Shown piece after piece: positions 11,130 to 24,741 of a DNA stretch of 64,000 nucleotides. Both the position numbers and the translations under genes were made by a program. The stretch spans positions 4,929,724-4,993,723 of the forward strand of contig OZ022584.1 in NCBI GenBank assembly GCA_963669155.1. Direction: 5' to 3'. The stretch is from Arbacia lixula. Lineage: Eukaryota; Echinodermata; Echinoidea; Arbacioida; Arbaciidae. Below the pieces are notes generated by a model that saw only the letters and a program-made list of their open reading frames with translations, did no database searches and was not told where the DNA came from. How positions within the stretch are numbered: position 1 is the stretch's first letter; each line of letters begins with the position of its first letter.

Positions 11130-12795
11130 ATCATAACTTTTCATATCATTATTTATCACTACTTTATTATCACTATTGTAGCGTACGTGAGACCCTCACT
11201 CAATTCTTGATGTGCTGTCACCCTGTCCAGAGAGGGACACGACCTCATTTTTATGCCACCGACTTTCCTAGAAAGATAGGTTGACGTCTTCTTACTCGTT
11301 AATTAAGTTTTGGCCAAAGATTATACAAAGAGCAAACCCCGATTTGGGTTGTCCCTACATGTTGTTGGGCATCATTGTGTTTGGGAGACCAGTCTGCACA
11401 TTTTCTACATTGGTTACCTTTGCGATATGCTGCTGTCCAAGAAATGGCAGCCATTTTTCAAAGTGGCCGCCGTGGAAATGTAGCATTGACAACTATTTTT
11501 AAATAAAAGATTACATTTGAATGGAACATTTTCCCACATCATATGAGGTATCAAAAGTAGATAACATTTCCTACAAGATGGTAGTACATTATTTGCTAGG
11601 CTTTGAGGTGATTCACATAACAATTCGGGGCAAAGAATGTGAATTTTTTACAATTTTTCCATAGATTTTAATTTCATGGTAATATGCCTTCATATTCCTT
11701 CATATTTCCAGTAATTTATTTCTTAATAAAATGAAAGGCTTCAGAAAGCTGTCCAAGCATCTGTTCTACACGATGTGGAAAAATCAATCACAGTTCTTAT
11801 CTTGATATAAAGTCATAGTAATCTAAAGTCCATACCTTGATATCAGGCAACGGTGCTTTTTGTAGTAGGCCGTATCTGTTCCTCTGCCATATGTTTAACA
11901 CGCAAAACCGTATAGGGTATGTATATCCCGTATGTCCATAATGGGCCTCTTGTGTCCACATTTTTCCCCATCATATACAATTTGTTACTTGTCTTAATCA
12001 TCATGCTCATGTTTGGAAAAGAGATGGGTGTTATGAAGAGTTATATATGTGCACACACGCCTGGCGCATGTGAAAATCTCCAAGTGAGTAGCCCGCCTTA
12101 AAAAAAATATACAGGTTGTATTTTAATGTATGTTTTAATGCAAACGAATAATTTTTGTATCACTGAATCCTGAAATGCGCTATATCGCCTTAACATGTAG
12201 CACCGGTTTTGATATCCACTATGACCTACCAAATGGCCGCCGCGAGTGACTACTTTTGGCCATATCTCGGTCAACACTGCACGAAGAGTTGCAATATATG
12301 TGGGTTTTTAATCTGATACAATCCAGGCAATCGTTTAGGGTGATCCTGAAATAAGTTGACATTCTTCATAACAGAACGACTTCATGCCGACGGCTGGTTT
12401 TGTCTTAATAACTATTCTGGTTCAGTATTTTGGTCTTTGGATAAATAACAATATGTCAAGATAAGTACTCTCCTTGATTTCTGCTCATCGTATGGAACAT
12501 AATGCTAAGGCAGTTTTCTGAACAGTTTCACTTCGTTAGTGAGAATATTTACGGAAATATGACGAAATAAGTATTTCATTAAATTCATTTTTTTTTTTTT
12601 TTTTTTGGGGGGGGGGAGTTTAAAGTCAATTTTTTGCCAAAATTGTAATGAAAATCACCTCAAATCCCCCAAAATGTGGTACTATTTTGTTTGAAATGTC
12701 ATCCACTTTGATCATGTTGATATGATGATGTGAGAAAATGTCATATTTGATGCAAAAAATATAATTTTTTTAACAATTTTCCCCAAAAATTTGAA
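11130..12795. other. Stretch without recognised gene
   Basis: AT-rich sequence with no coding exon recognised. It contains a poly-T tract followed by poly-G at about 12589-12617. Confidence 0.5.
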
Positions 12796-12799
12796 TTCT

Positions 12800-13500
12800 T
12801 TGTCTTTGTAATATTCATTTTCCGTCCAGCTTTTTTGCTTTCTTCACTAAGTTCTCAGATCATTTTCTCGAGTTCCTGAGGTGTATAAAAAGTAGTAAAA
12901 TGTCATCTGCAAATCTAAGATGTGTCAGGTGTTCGCCATCTACCACTTTTCCCATTGATAGCCAATCAAGGTTTCTGAATACATCCTCCATAGCTGCAGT
13001 GAAGATCATTGGTGAGATGGGGTCACTTGTCTAATCCCTTTCAGGATTTTAAAGGCATATGTTGTGGTACTTTCTAGATGTACATGGGCACTAGAGTCCC
13101 CATAGATGGTCTTAATTAGGCAAATGTACTTTCTATTTGTGACCTGCTTTTCTAAGGCACTGAATAATGACTGATGGTCTAGGCTGTCATGGCTGTGTAA
13201 TGTCTTCTCGTAATTAACGAAGCTAAGGCAGATGTCAAAACGGTATTCTTTTGCCTTCTCGATTATCTGGCTTAAGGCGTGGAGATGGTCTGATGTTCTA
13301 TATCCTGTACGAAATTCAGCTTGTTCCCGTGGTTGATTTTCAACAAGCTGTTTCTCTCCCCTAGGAAGAAGAATTCGTGTGAAGATGTTGTAGGCAACAT
13401 ACTAATGGGCCTGTAGTTTTTAATGTCCTTCATGTCCCCTTTCTTGAACAGTATGATCACTTTTTGACTCGTTCCAGTGGGTGGGTACTTGTTCCATTTG
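12800..13500 (-). pseudogene. RTE-like reverse transcriptase remnant
   Basis: On the minus strand, frames in order give FKKGDMKDIKNYRPISMLP (RT motif near 13450-13390), then a GYRTSDHLHALSQIIEKA segment, an IKTIYGDSSAHVHLE segment and finally LRFADDILLL (about 12910-12880). This is the order of a LINE-type RT domain of the RTE/endonuclease-RT group. Several frameshifts and stops make it dead, and no 5' or 3' element end was found. Confidence 0.75.
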
Positions 13501-16500
13501 CTCGATCTTATTGAACAGCTTCGTTAGGATTGATATGGTGTCCTCCCCCCCCCCCCCCCCCCCAATCTCAGAATATCTGCAGTCATTTGGTCCTCCCCTG
13601 GAGCCTTTCCCCTTTTCATCTGATCTAAAGCACTCTTCACCTCTTCCTTTAGCATTGGTGGAACATCATTTGATTTTTCATTTCAGTCTTCATTTACTCT
13701 CCAATCTAAAGAGTAAATGAGGACTGGAATGAGAAATCAGTTTTGGCTTACAAATACCCAATGCTCATCAGTACTTTATTTTACTTTATTTTCTGTATAT
13801 TAACTTCTGACAAATGTGTGGGATAATTGAAAATGCCGCCCCCTCCCCACTACCTACTCCCCTGCCAAATGACCCTGACCTAACTCCTAAATGACAGGAA
13901 GTGGTGTACCGGTGATGGACTATTATCTTCAGCAGACAATGAAAAAACAAGAAAAAAATCAGAAACTAATGAGTATCGGGCGTTTGAAGGGCAAAACTGA
14001 TGGCCCCTGGTAAATAGCATTACAAGGACTGCACCGGCCCATTGCATCCACTCCACACTTCGTTTGAGATAGCTGTGAGCCGCAACAGATAAAAGCGTCA
14101 ATTAATCTAAGTAATGAATTGGTACATTCATCAGTAACGTTCGATAAGCATGATATATATAAAAAAAAAAAAAAAAAAAAAAGATGGATGTGCGTTCTAT
14201 TCGTTTATTCTGATCCATGTAAAAGCTCCATGACCAGCACGCGATTATGTATTTCTTATGAACAGAACTAGAGATCAATCAATAATTATGATGATTGCTG
14301 CCCTCATTTTGGAAATTCATCTACCTTACAGAAGAAGAATGTACAGAAGACGGTGTGCAGACCCACCCCTTCCCACTCCACCCCCACCCACCCTCCTGCT
14401 CTCCCTCATACATATTAGCAATCCGTCAAGGAACGATGCATTTTTATTTTGTTGGCCTTATAAAAATGACATAACTTCGCGCTCTGATAAAATGCTTGTA
14501 TTATATGTACAGTACTGGTATTGGCTAAAGAAGTCGTTCACACCGCTCGCCATAAGTATATTTATTTAAGTGTATTATTCAGGTTAGTCTTGTATTAATT
14601 ACCGATTGGTTGAATACGCTCACGTGTCAGCAAGACAGATTTGTATGTTGCCCGCTGACGTCATTTTGCCAGTCAATATAACCATGATAACGCCAATACT
14701 AGAGTTATGTTTCCCTAGGGAACGCGCTGATACGCGCTGATAGACGCGCTGCTTTATTGTAGTAAACATCACAAAATGTTTAAACCTCGGGGGTTGCACT
14801 GCTGCTTTGCGGGAACAAATGAGGCCCTCGCCTTTGGCTCGTGACGTATTTACCTCGGTATGAACATTCTGTGATGTTTCCTCCAGCGGCAGCCAACATC
14901 TATATAATGTTCTGCGATAAGGAGAAAGAAACGTACAAATGTTTATGCTAAAGCTATGCTTTACACGTAGGCAGTTTACACCTGTCGATTGCCATGATGG
15001 AACTATTTTGCTTTTAACCCTGTCTTAACTGTTGTCTGTGCAGACAAATTGTTCCTCTGTGAGATTTATGTGTGTTACTGTTGCCAAACTGCTCCATTGG
15101 CGCACAAAGAGATAATATGAAGTTGTCTCATTATTCCTTCTAAATTCATCGACTTCGTACGTCAGTAGAAGTAGAAGTATTTATCAATTCATAAGCATCT
15201 CAACAGGGATCAAAATCCAACTTACACTTCCCATTAGGAAGATAAATTGTGCGTTTACTTTCGCGTATGTAGATCTTTCAAAAGATGCATTATAAATCTT
15301 TCCTGTGGCACATAAAACGCTACTCAATAGGATTAATGTGTAATACTGGTGACGAATATACATATGGCACATAAAAGTTAAATTGTGAAGTGATCCAAAT
15401 GATAAGACATTTGTTTGTAGTATTTTGTCCTGTATAAATGCTGTAAAAAACAATACATAGATCAATTTCAATGTAATCGTTTCAATACGTGCACGGTAAA
15501 ATGTTTTCACGTTAGAGCTGAGATCACTGTTGTTTTTCAAGAATATCACAAATATATTACCGACTACGGAATATATTATCTAGGACAGATCAAAATTGAA
15601 CTAAATTGACAGCTTAGACTACTATTCCGCAAAGATGTAGATTTCAATTATTGTGATTTACCGCCGATCAATGCCAATGTTAACGTGAAATAAGCTCTCA
15701 GCATTGAGGTTGTTGCCATGGTATTGACTTTAAATAATTTATGCCGGTAGTAATAATTGCGCCCGTAAAGCCTCCCTACTCCATTATAATGGTTACCATT
15801 ATCGATGGAAACAAAGACAAATCTCCCTTGCTCTCTGTGGGCAGATCATGTTTGATGAACATGATGAAAGTGTCATTTCCGTGATATCAATTTATCTTCT
15901 CCTTTTCCACTATATTTCACATTAGTTAACCATTTGTGTGCTAGACAAAATGAGTCCCCTGAATGAGAGTTATGTGTATTAACGGTGAGGAAAACCCATG
16001 TGGCATCTAAAGAGCTATAAAAGAAAGGCTTTTTGGTCGTGCTGGTTTATATATAACAATATTTGACTACAATATTCGTACAAGATCATTTCGTGATTTC
16101 CGTTATTATCAAATACGTGAAGTATCTTGGATATATCATGTGCCATGTGTACAGTACATATTAAAATTTAGAATGGTTCTCGGCTGACCTGTATCTTTCT
16201 CTTCAATTTATTCAAGGAGATATTCGTGCTTTGAATTCAAACGTGTCTCCAAAAACGTGCCAAGATTGGCGAATTACGATAGAAATGAACATTCTATCAT
16301 CGTGATCTGCCATTCTGCCTGTGTAAGTAATTTTCTTGCATTCTGGAAAAAAATCTCCGCCCACCCGTCTTCGAATTTTCTTCCATGAATTGCGTTTAAC
16401 TTGCCCATTTTCTTTTACGTCCTATTTCAAGTTGCAATCAGAGTGAATAGTGTTATGAACAGAGATATTATTACATTATCCCCATGCCCATTTGCAATTT

Positions 16501-17290
16501 CTCATGTGATGTCAACTGTATTGCTTTTTCCTATGATTTTATGAAGGACAGTTATCATTTACCTTTTGGCAAAAAAAAATGTCCATTTAGTGTTGAAGAG
16601 TTGAAAAGGATATTGATTTTTGTTGGATGCAATTTTCAAGATGTTCAAATCCATACGAATATTTCTTTCTTTACTTTTAGAGACGGAGGAAACCTAAAGC
16701 AGAGTCTAATAATGTTGGAATAAGCGCAGAAATCAATAATTCATTGAAATGTGTTATAAATATATTTTTGCAGCTACGATCGATGAATGAAATAAAATGT
16801 CAATTTGAATCCCGCCAGAAAGGAAAGAGATGAGAAGGAGAAATAGAGAGGGTCTGCCCAATTTATGATTAATAGCAGTGTTTCCTGTTCGTACTGACAA
16901 GACTTTTTAAATATTACAAATGTTGTATCAATGAGAAAAATAAAATAGGTCGAAGATAGTTTGACTTAGAGTGTCATCGAGACACGGGTCAGAAGAGGGA
17001 AATAGATCGTGAGCCAAATTGAGTCAGATTGAGCAGAGATAAAGAAAGGAAGAAAATGAGAATGCGTGAGAGTAAAATAGTCAAGCTAAGGAATACGAAT
17101 TAAAGATTGATTTCAATATACCCCTGCGTGCAACGAATTTTTAAAGTAGTTTTCATAATATTGTGTAAAATGTAATTTATTTCCCTCCTGAATGGCGATT
17201 AACAAAAAAACTTTTCAAACATGTATTGAGTAACAAATCACAATCATCCGAAGCAAATAGTCTCTTCGACTGGCGAATCACATGCCTAGA
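13501..17290. other. Stretch without recognised gene
   Basis: Contains poly-C (about 13546-13563), a small hairpin around 13675-13730 (CATTTACTCT / AGAGTAAATG), and a poly-A run (about 14161-14182). No coding exon or known element was recognised. Confidence 0.5.
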
Positions 17291-17339
17291 GCTGCAACAT
17301 CGAGTGTATAATCACGTTTCACTGACAAATAAACAAATT

Positions 17340-18460
17340 GATTATGTGAGAATTCAAAAATAAGTAATAATTATCAAACAGATGCGTCTTTGTTGTTAAT
17401 TTGAACTGATCGAAGTCTGTCAATGATCGAATGCCTTGGGGGAGGTTATTCCATAATTTGGATGCGGTATTTGCAAAAACTCTAGATTTTAACGAATTTC
17501 AGAGAGAAGATTTTTTGATTGAGAACAAACATTACGACTAAACTGGTATCGTTTGATGAGCTCAGTAAGATAGACAGGAGCATTTCCACACAGGCATTTG
17601 AATACAAGATTGAGGATTTTAAACAGAACACGAGCCCTTATCGAAAGCCAGTGGAGACTACGTAGGATCGGAGTTATGCGTTCAAATTTCCTCTTTCGCG
17701 TCACAAGCCTCGCAGCTGAATTCTGTACAGGTTGGAGTTTATTTAGTTGACTCTCGGAGATTCCCAGAAACATACCATATATAGAAATCTAAGGAACTAA
17801 ATATAAATGTGTGAACGAGCCTCTCTGTGGTTGCTTTATCCAAAAAATGCCCAATCTTCCCAATCATATGTACTCCAATGGCAGCCGATTGACAAATATC
17901 ATTAATGTGAGTGTTCATACTCAGATCATCCTGAACAATAACCCTAGACGGTTTTGCAGTGACCACTCCTGTATTTCACACAAAGAAGATTCAATTTGAG
18001 TTATTACTGTGGCACGACTAGTACATTTTGGTATTGAGACATAAATTTGGGTATCATCAGCATAAATTATCTATTACATTTTGCAATGAACCGTGTACAT
18101 AGATAAACATAATGGCCGCATATAAACTGAACCCTGAGGAACCCCCTCACTTAAAACACATGGAGCAGATGCAGTGCCCTTGATAGACACACGTTGAGTG
18201 CGGTTGTTGAAACATGAATGAAACCAGTTCAATGCAGTACTTTTAATCCCATAATTATTTTAACGAAAATCGATTGAGCATAATTTCATGGTCAATAGTG
18301 TAAAATGCGGAGGAGTAATCTAGCATCACCAGCACCGTCCCCCCCCCCCCCCCCTATCCACTGCCAGGAGTAAGTCATAAATGGGGACCATAGCCACTGA
18401 TAGCTGTCTCAACAGTGTGACTTTTCCTATAAGCTGATTGTGTTCTACCGGATAAACCGT
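17340..18460 (-). pseudogene. CR1-like non-LTR retrotransposon fragment
   Basis: Minus-strand pieces in order are TQSAYRKSHTVETAIS, LVMLDYSSAFYTIDHEIML, a YADD-type catalytic segment near 18040, QDDLSMNTHINDICQSA, then SLHWLSIRARVLFKIL and LWNNLPQGIRSLTDFDQFK near the C-terminus. That is the RT and C-terminal region of a CR1/L2-type pol. It is broken by stops, frameshifts and a poly-C tract at 18342-18356. Confidence 0.85.
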
Positions 18461-21400
18461 TCAGATTTAGATATGCATGTATTTGGTTGGCAAATGCTCA
18501 TTCAACTAATTTCCCAAGGAATACTGGGCTCTGATACAGAGTCGCAGGCTTAAGTAAATGTGTATTAAATAGCCTATCTTTCAAAGAACATATATTTTTA
18601 ACATTAACTACAGTTTCCTCTACAAGAACATGTGTTGTTATATTACTTCAGTCTCATCAGTTCTCTTTCCCACAAACACTTCAATTCGTATTTGCTTTAA
18701 GTAGTTGCAACAAAATTGTCAGTTCTGTTGACATGATGTGGCACGTGCTGACAAAGCACCTTTGTACCGATTAAATATTAACAAAACATGTTTTGTGTCC
18801 GTTTAACTGATTTGTTTCAGCTCGCTCGTTCCACCCGTTCGAAAAAGGATATATTCATTCCACCAAGGGTTCTTAATTATTAAATGCTATATTCTCTGTG
18901 TGCATCACATGAAAAGCTTTCCTGTCAAACGATTGGAAGGTCAACTTCCATGAATTTTCTGTTTGATAATGTTCCTCTGCAATGCAAACAAATGTGCTCT
19001 TATAATAATCAATATCAAATGTTACGAGAAGCCATGTCAGCAATATGAACTTGAATTCAAAGAAATGATGTAATGAATCTATCAGAGATGAATAATTTAG
19101 AGTACATTCTAGTATATAATGCTCACATCCTTGATTTGATAAAGATGTGTGGTTGCATTTTCTAAAAGGGATAGTCCATCCAGAAATTATGTTGGTTTTG
19201 ATAAATGCAGAAACATGAAAGAAACATATCAGCGAAAGTTTGATGATACTCCATCAAAGGATACGAAAGTTTCAATTGTTTAAAGTTTTGATTTTGTGTC
19301 GTCACGTGCGAGATGCTCTTTTATACGTTGTGTACTATTTGTTTTTAAATGTCGCTTTTCCCGAAATGATATGCATCATTTCACCCGTGCATTTGATACA
19401 TCATGGAAAACGCGATTTTGCACTCAAACCTTAGGAAAAAAATATCCTTCATCATGAAAACAGAAAAAATAGCAAATTGTGGAATCATGCAGCACACAAC
19501 ATTATGTAAAAGCATCTTGCACGTGACGTCACAAAATAAAAATTGTTAAAGGTCATTAATCCTTTGACAGAATTTCGTCAAACTTTCACTAACATGTTTT
19601 TTCTTGATTCGACTTTTACTGAAAGCAACGTAACTTCTGGGTGGACTATCCCTTTACAGGTTTAATACGTCTTCTACATTCCTATTTCATTCTCATTATG
19701 GTCATGTGTAGTTAGGATTAGGATAAACATTACAAAGCAGTATCTGTAAAGATGCAGGTTAATATCATTGCAATATCTCAATTTAGTTAAGTTATTCATT
19801 GTTCAAATCGATAAAAGTATCAGTAAGAAATCATTTTTGTCAAATTTCAATATAAAAAGAAAGCATTTTGTGTTTATGTGTGCATACATTTTTGAAAGCT
19901 GTCGTGAGAAATATTCTGTGAGATTGATGACGAAGGAATTTCTTGATGGCGACGTATCACATTTAAAAACATGATGTCTGGAATTACATTTTCGTTTGCT
20001 TCATGTTACGAAGCGCAAGCTAATTGTTAATTCATATACATGCAACACATGAAAGACAGGGCGTCCCATTTGCAAATGTCATACAACTCAGCAGGAATCA
20101 GCAGTATTTTGATTTGTTCCAAGAAAACTGAAATGAAATCAGGACTTGACTTCTTCCTCCTTTCTCAGTTCCGGGACAATCTCTTTTAAGAGCGCACAAC
20201 CCTGCACAATTATTAATGACACTCTGTATGCTCGATACGTGTTGCGCATGCGCGATGCCACACGGTGCAATACTAGTGCAAGAAAAATTGCAACCTATAA
20301 ATACAACTGTCCGCAAACCACTGTGTTGATTACTATGCGGAGCCGAGGGTGACTAACGTTGTTAAGAAACATCCACTGATCGCGATTACAAAGTGCATCC
20401 AACTCCGAACTGGACTGACTTTTATTCGAAGCAACAAGCCGAGTCATTGGGGAGACTCACCCAGAAATGCTAAGGTTAATTTACTTCGTTTGGTTTCATA
20501 CTACGGATATTGAAAACAAGATTATTTGTCGCTATACGTACGCGTAAAGGTGACCTCGTTACCTAGTAACCGGTTCATTCCAATAATGAGTTTCACATTC
20601 CTTATAGGGTCTGTCGTCTATGTTGTTTGTTTTTAACAATTCTACAAATAGAGCTCTAGTTGCAATGAAAATAATGCACAACCTATACTGAAATACATTA
20701 CTTATGTACTAGTTTGATAGAAGGAGGAAACAAATCTATTACATGCGTTTCTCTATCTGTCTATAAACATTTGTTAGTGAGATTGATTGATTGAAACTCT
20801 AAAAGAGTTGAACTTACCATGACACATACAAGAGAATACAATGAAATAGGTGATCGAAGTGGTAGAATAATATCATATAATGCAAAATATGAAAAACAAA
20901 ACGTTTCATTTCCGAAACTGAAGTTCAATAAAGAACATTCACAGTACTATTGTTTAGCAATATATGCCTTATATGTTCATCAAGCTCTCGATTTTCTTTC
21001 CCTATCCTAGTGATTTTATCATTCTGTTGTTCATTTTCCCTGAGCAACACAACCGTAAGCAAGTATTTGCGTACTGAATAATTACTTCAGGATTTGTGTG
21101 CATGCTGTCAGCAGGGTGTTGGCGAATGTGAACTAGTGTCCGCCGTTGTCTACGTCCTTTGATCTACTATTATCTCTTCGCGTGCCACATTGTGCCTTTA
21201 CTACAAATAATTCATACAAATGTGAAAACAGTAATTAAGGCTGAATATGAAAAACATGGCTTAATCGAAGGAGATCATCGATCACATAAAACATAGACTT
21301 CGTCGTCTGACGTCATTGCATGTATGGCTAACCGCAAAGTACAACGTGTTTTAGAAATCGATGACACATAATGATCCATCCTGTTACAGTATTGTCACTG

Positions 21401-21485
21401 AAGCGTAATAGTTTGGATGCCATTCCGATGTTATTAAATTAGTATGATGGTTATGCCCAAAAAGCACGAAGAGCGCGTATGGCCC
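18461..21485. other. Stretch without recognised gene
   Basis: AT-rich, with no exon-like or repeat structure that could be supported by eye. Confidence 0.45.
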
Positions 21486-21489
21486 CGCA

Positions 21490-21935
21490 AAGCAACCGGT
21501 TTCAACCGGAACCAACTGGTATCAGTTGAAACCAGTTGGCACAACTGGTAAACTCCCATTATACCAGTATATTCCAGTTGAAACCCATTGGCACATGCTG
21601 AAAACATACAGGTTGATTCCGTTTTAAACCAATTAACTGTACTGGTATAAATCAGTACACCAGTTGATACCAATTAAAGCCAATAAGCCTTACTAGTTTA
21701 TCTACCAGTAGATTCCAGTTTAAAACCCATGTGCCAAGCTGGACCAGATGATACCAGTCGCAACCTACAGAAACTCAATGGGTGTATTTACCAGTTAATT
21801 CCACTTGAAACCCCTTAAACCTACTGGCATATCATTAAACCAGTTGATACCAGTTAGAACCAATAGGCCTTACTGGTTTATCTACCAGATAATTCCAGTT
21901 TAAAACCCATAAACCAAACTGGACCAGATGGATTC
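21490..21935. repeat. ACCAGTT-based minisatellite with 180-bp higher-order unit
   Basis: Many variants of ACCAGTTGATACCAGTT and its partial complement AACTGGT recur. The block from 21659 to 21750 is repeated at 21839-21930 (shared TTTATCTACCAG, TTCCAGTTTAAAACCCAT, ACTGGACCAGATG). Confidence 0.75.
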
Positions 21936-22167
21936 AATAGGTTCACACGACGATCCTAAACTTTAAGTTTAGCTCGTGGTTTAGGTCCGTGTGAAGGGGC
22001 TCGTAGTTTCGTAAACTTTAAGTTTAGTTAAGATTTCTCACGGTTTACGCTCTCTCCGCGAGTCGCGGTGGGTCCGCATTCGCAGTTTCGGGCCGTCTAT
22101 ATAAACACGATAATCAACGATCTCGAAATTTAGCGTGACCGCTCCGTGACATCGCAAAGCGATGGTT

Positions 22168-22410
22168 CTGCAAAATACACATTCGTAGAAATATAATTTT
22201 GAAGTTACAGTTTTTGTCTTTCTTCAGAAGAAAATTTATCTTCGTCGAAATTTATTTTAAAATTAAATGTCATAAAATTTATTGAGGAAGATTGTTTGAA
22301 TGACATTCTAATCAATGTAACTAGTTTCGACAATGGTAAATTTTATTTTGAAGAAAGACAAAAGCTGTCACTTCAAAGTGGTATTTCTACAAATGTGCAT
22401 TTTGCAGATA
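22168..22410. repeat. Inverted repeat, about 65-bp arms
   Basis: Left arm 22168-22235 (TCTGCAAAATACACATT, GTCTTTCTTC) is mirrored at about 22340-22410 (GAAGAAAGAC, AATGTGCATTTTGCAGA). Probably a foldback element; no coding sequence. Confidence 0.7.
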
Positions 22411-22541
22411 CATCGTTTTGCCATGTAGTCCCTTTAGCTAATCAACGAGTGTGACTCTCGCTCGAAAGTTCAATCTTAAAGATTACGTGCTGTAAGGACG
22501 CTCGTCGTAGTTTAAAGGGTACGCTCTAATCATCGAACATA

Positions 22542-22690
22542 CAGTTGAGGCCAGAAGTTTACATACACCCAGGAAATTCAAACAAAAGTTGACACTTGCC
22601 AAACATCATAAAATTTACTGTATCTTTCAAGATATTTGTGCTATCATGACGAATTTGATATCAAACAAATTAGCGAAACTGTCACCAGTC
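22542..22690 (+). mobile_element. Tc1-like terminal repeat remnant
   Basis: After a TA dinucleotide the sequence reads CAGTTGAGGCCAGAAG then TTTACATACACCC. This closely resembles the outer terminal repeat of Tc1/mariner elements of the Tdr/salmonid type. No opposite end or transposase was found, so it is a fragment. Confidence 0.65.
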
Positions 22691-22975
22691 TACAGTGGAT
22701 TGTCTGTTATACAAATGTAATCAACTTGATTTAAAAGTTCCCATTCAATCTATCAGCTCTTATTCTTATCATCAATCACTGCCTATACATATATTGCTAC
22801 TTACGTCACTCTTTGACCACAAGACAATACAACACGCTGCAACACAACCATCCATCTTGAACTTGAAAAGCCCTCAAATGCACAGGTCCCTAATTAAAAG
22901 CTGGTAGCGAAGAGGAGATATAAAGGGAGACAATAATGGGAGATAATGGGAAGATATACGATCGCGTGATGCAAC

Positions 22976-23227
22976 ATGCCCCTTATTTTACCCGTAGTCG
23001 TCACCCCACACAAGACTTTGTTTAGTGCAAGACAGATTATGCAAACATTAGAGACTGCGAGGGGTAGAGCTTTAATTTCTAGCTGGCTTGCATTAAAACG
23101 TCTTGGTAATAAGCTGGATAATCCTAATGTAGCTTTGGAAGACCTTACAGATGCTATCGTTGTCCCTGTGTTGAACCATTGCCTCAAATGTACGCAAAAG
23201 CTACTAGTCCATCTTGCATACGCTTAA
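22976..23227 (+). other. Unrecognised reading frame, coding-like composition
   Basis: An 83-codon open frame with the segments ARGRALISSWLALKRL and ALEDLTDAIVVPVLNHCL. The helical-looking, balanced composition is unlike the junk frames around it. No family was recognised and no clear splice sites bound it. It could be a transposon or gene relic. Confidence 0.25.
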
Positions 23228-23630
23228 CACATACATGGTACATGTAGTTTTGGTAGTTCGAATTAGAGCTGTCCACTATCTATTTGCTTCCTCGTTCATC
23301 AAGCGTGACAATTCGAAAGTAGGGTCGAAAGTAAGTTCTTATTGCAATTAGTATTTTAGTCTTTTTTTCTTGGGTATTTTGACGCAAGAGTCGTTGTGAT
23401 CATAGTTACTCAATTTCACTTTCACTTCAGACGTTTCCGTTTACTCATTTTACTTCCACATATTTCTGATTGTCATTCGACATTACCATAATGTTATGTA
23501 GCAGTTCTTCTAGCTTTAAAATATTTACCTTTCCCCCACTTCCTTAGAATCTCAAGTGTTTATTATCACCATCAATGGACAGTTCATGTGACTGTTCTAA
23601 ACCACACAGACCCTCATTATTCTGACCACT

Positions 23631-23794
23631 TATAAATACAACTTGAATAGCTTCTTTGTTCAGGATCTGGTCACACACACTTTCCTTTCATAGTTATTAT
23701 TTTCATTGGTCCATAGTAATATGGCAATCAGAGAATAAAAGGAAAGTGTATGTGACCAGATCTTGAACAAAGAAGCTATTCAAGTTGTATATAA
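23631..23794. repeat. Inverted repeat, about 58-bp arms
   Basis: TACAACTTGAATAGCTTC and AGGATCTGGTCACA at the left are mirrored by TGTGACCAGATCTTG and GAAGCTATTCAAGTTGTA at the right, with about 47 bp between the arms. Confidence 0.85.
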
Positions 23795-23983
23795 GCGCGG
23801 AATATACGTGAGCGGTTGCGTTTCATCCAGAGAAACAAAAACAAAGATTCTATGCGGAAATTAGTTCGTGAAGATTAAAGACAGGATGCCCGCTTTGAAG
23901 GTCAAAGAGAAAGTTTAGTAAAAAAAAATATAGAAAATGGAAGAAGATATTGCCGGAGAACTTCCCTCCCAATAATAGATCTG

Positions 23984-24091
23984 GGGCCATATTCATGAAA
24001 CCTTACTAAGCCTAGTTATAGTACTTTAGTACATCGAAATTCATACATTGTAGTAACCAACTAGGCTAGTAAAGTTTCATGAATATGGCCC
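23984..24091. mobile_element. Short MITE with GGGCCATATTCATGAAAC ends
   Basis: A 108-bp element whose about 34-bp ends are inverted (GGGCCATATTCATGAAAC / GTTTCATGAATATGGCCC). Confidence 0.85.
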
Positions 24092-24741
24092 AAGGAAACT
24101 GACTTACGGTGAAACTATAGCGATCAGTAGATTTTGAGAAAGCCTTGGGATCCCGAGACCGCTATGCGCTATATGGTCCGCATCTGTCCGCTCCACGGTG
24201 CATGCGTTTAATGGGAGCAATGCCACCATCACGCGCTGAGAAGAACAATACGATTATGGATCTAGACGATGCTCGCTTAGGTTCAAACGTAGACAGGGAT
24301 AGTTTTTTACTTTTCCAGAAAATGTTCGTAACGCTATGCCTGTGAGATTTCATACACGTTATCGTTAGGGTATATCGCTGATTCCTGCCGAGTTTCATGA
24401 CTTTTGCAAATGGTACATCTTGTCTTTAACAACGAAGAACGTGTTGGCCTTCACAGAGGTGATCTTAAAGCACACTAGATTTAGACCAGCCACCATTATT
24501 CACCGAGAAAGTCACAGCTGTGGGCCGACAAGTTAGACAGAAAATAAAGTGTTTGTATCCATGATTGGATCATTGGGCATATTGTCCATGTCATCTTTTA
24601 ACGTTGGTAGTATCTGCCTGACGTAGTATACCCATAAAGCTCATACATTTTATTAAATACACAGTTGTGATGTCACATGGTTGAAATTGCAGCCAATAGA
24701 GATATTACCTACGGCCTAATTCTTGACAATGTATCACATAA

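Noticed and set aside
10852-11136. Poly-Tyr and poly-Ser reading frames
   Set aside because: They are translations of the (TAC)n microsatellite on either strand.
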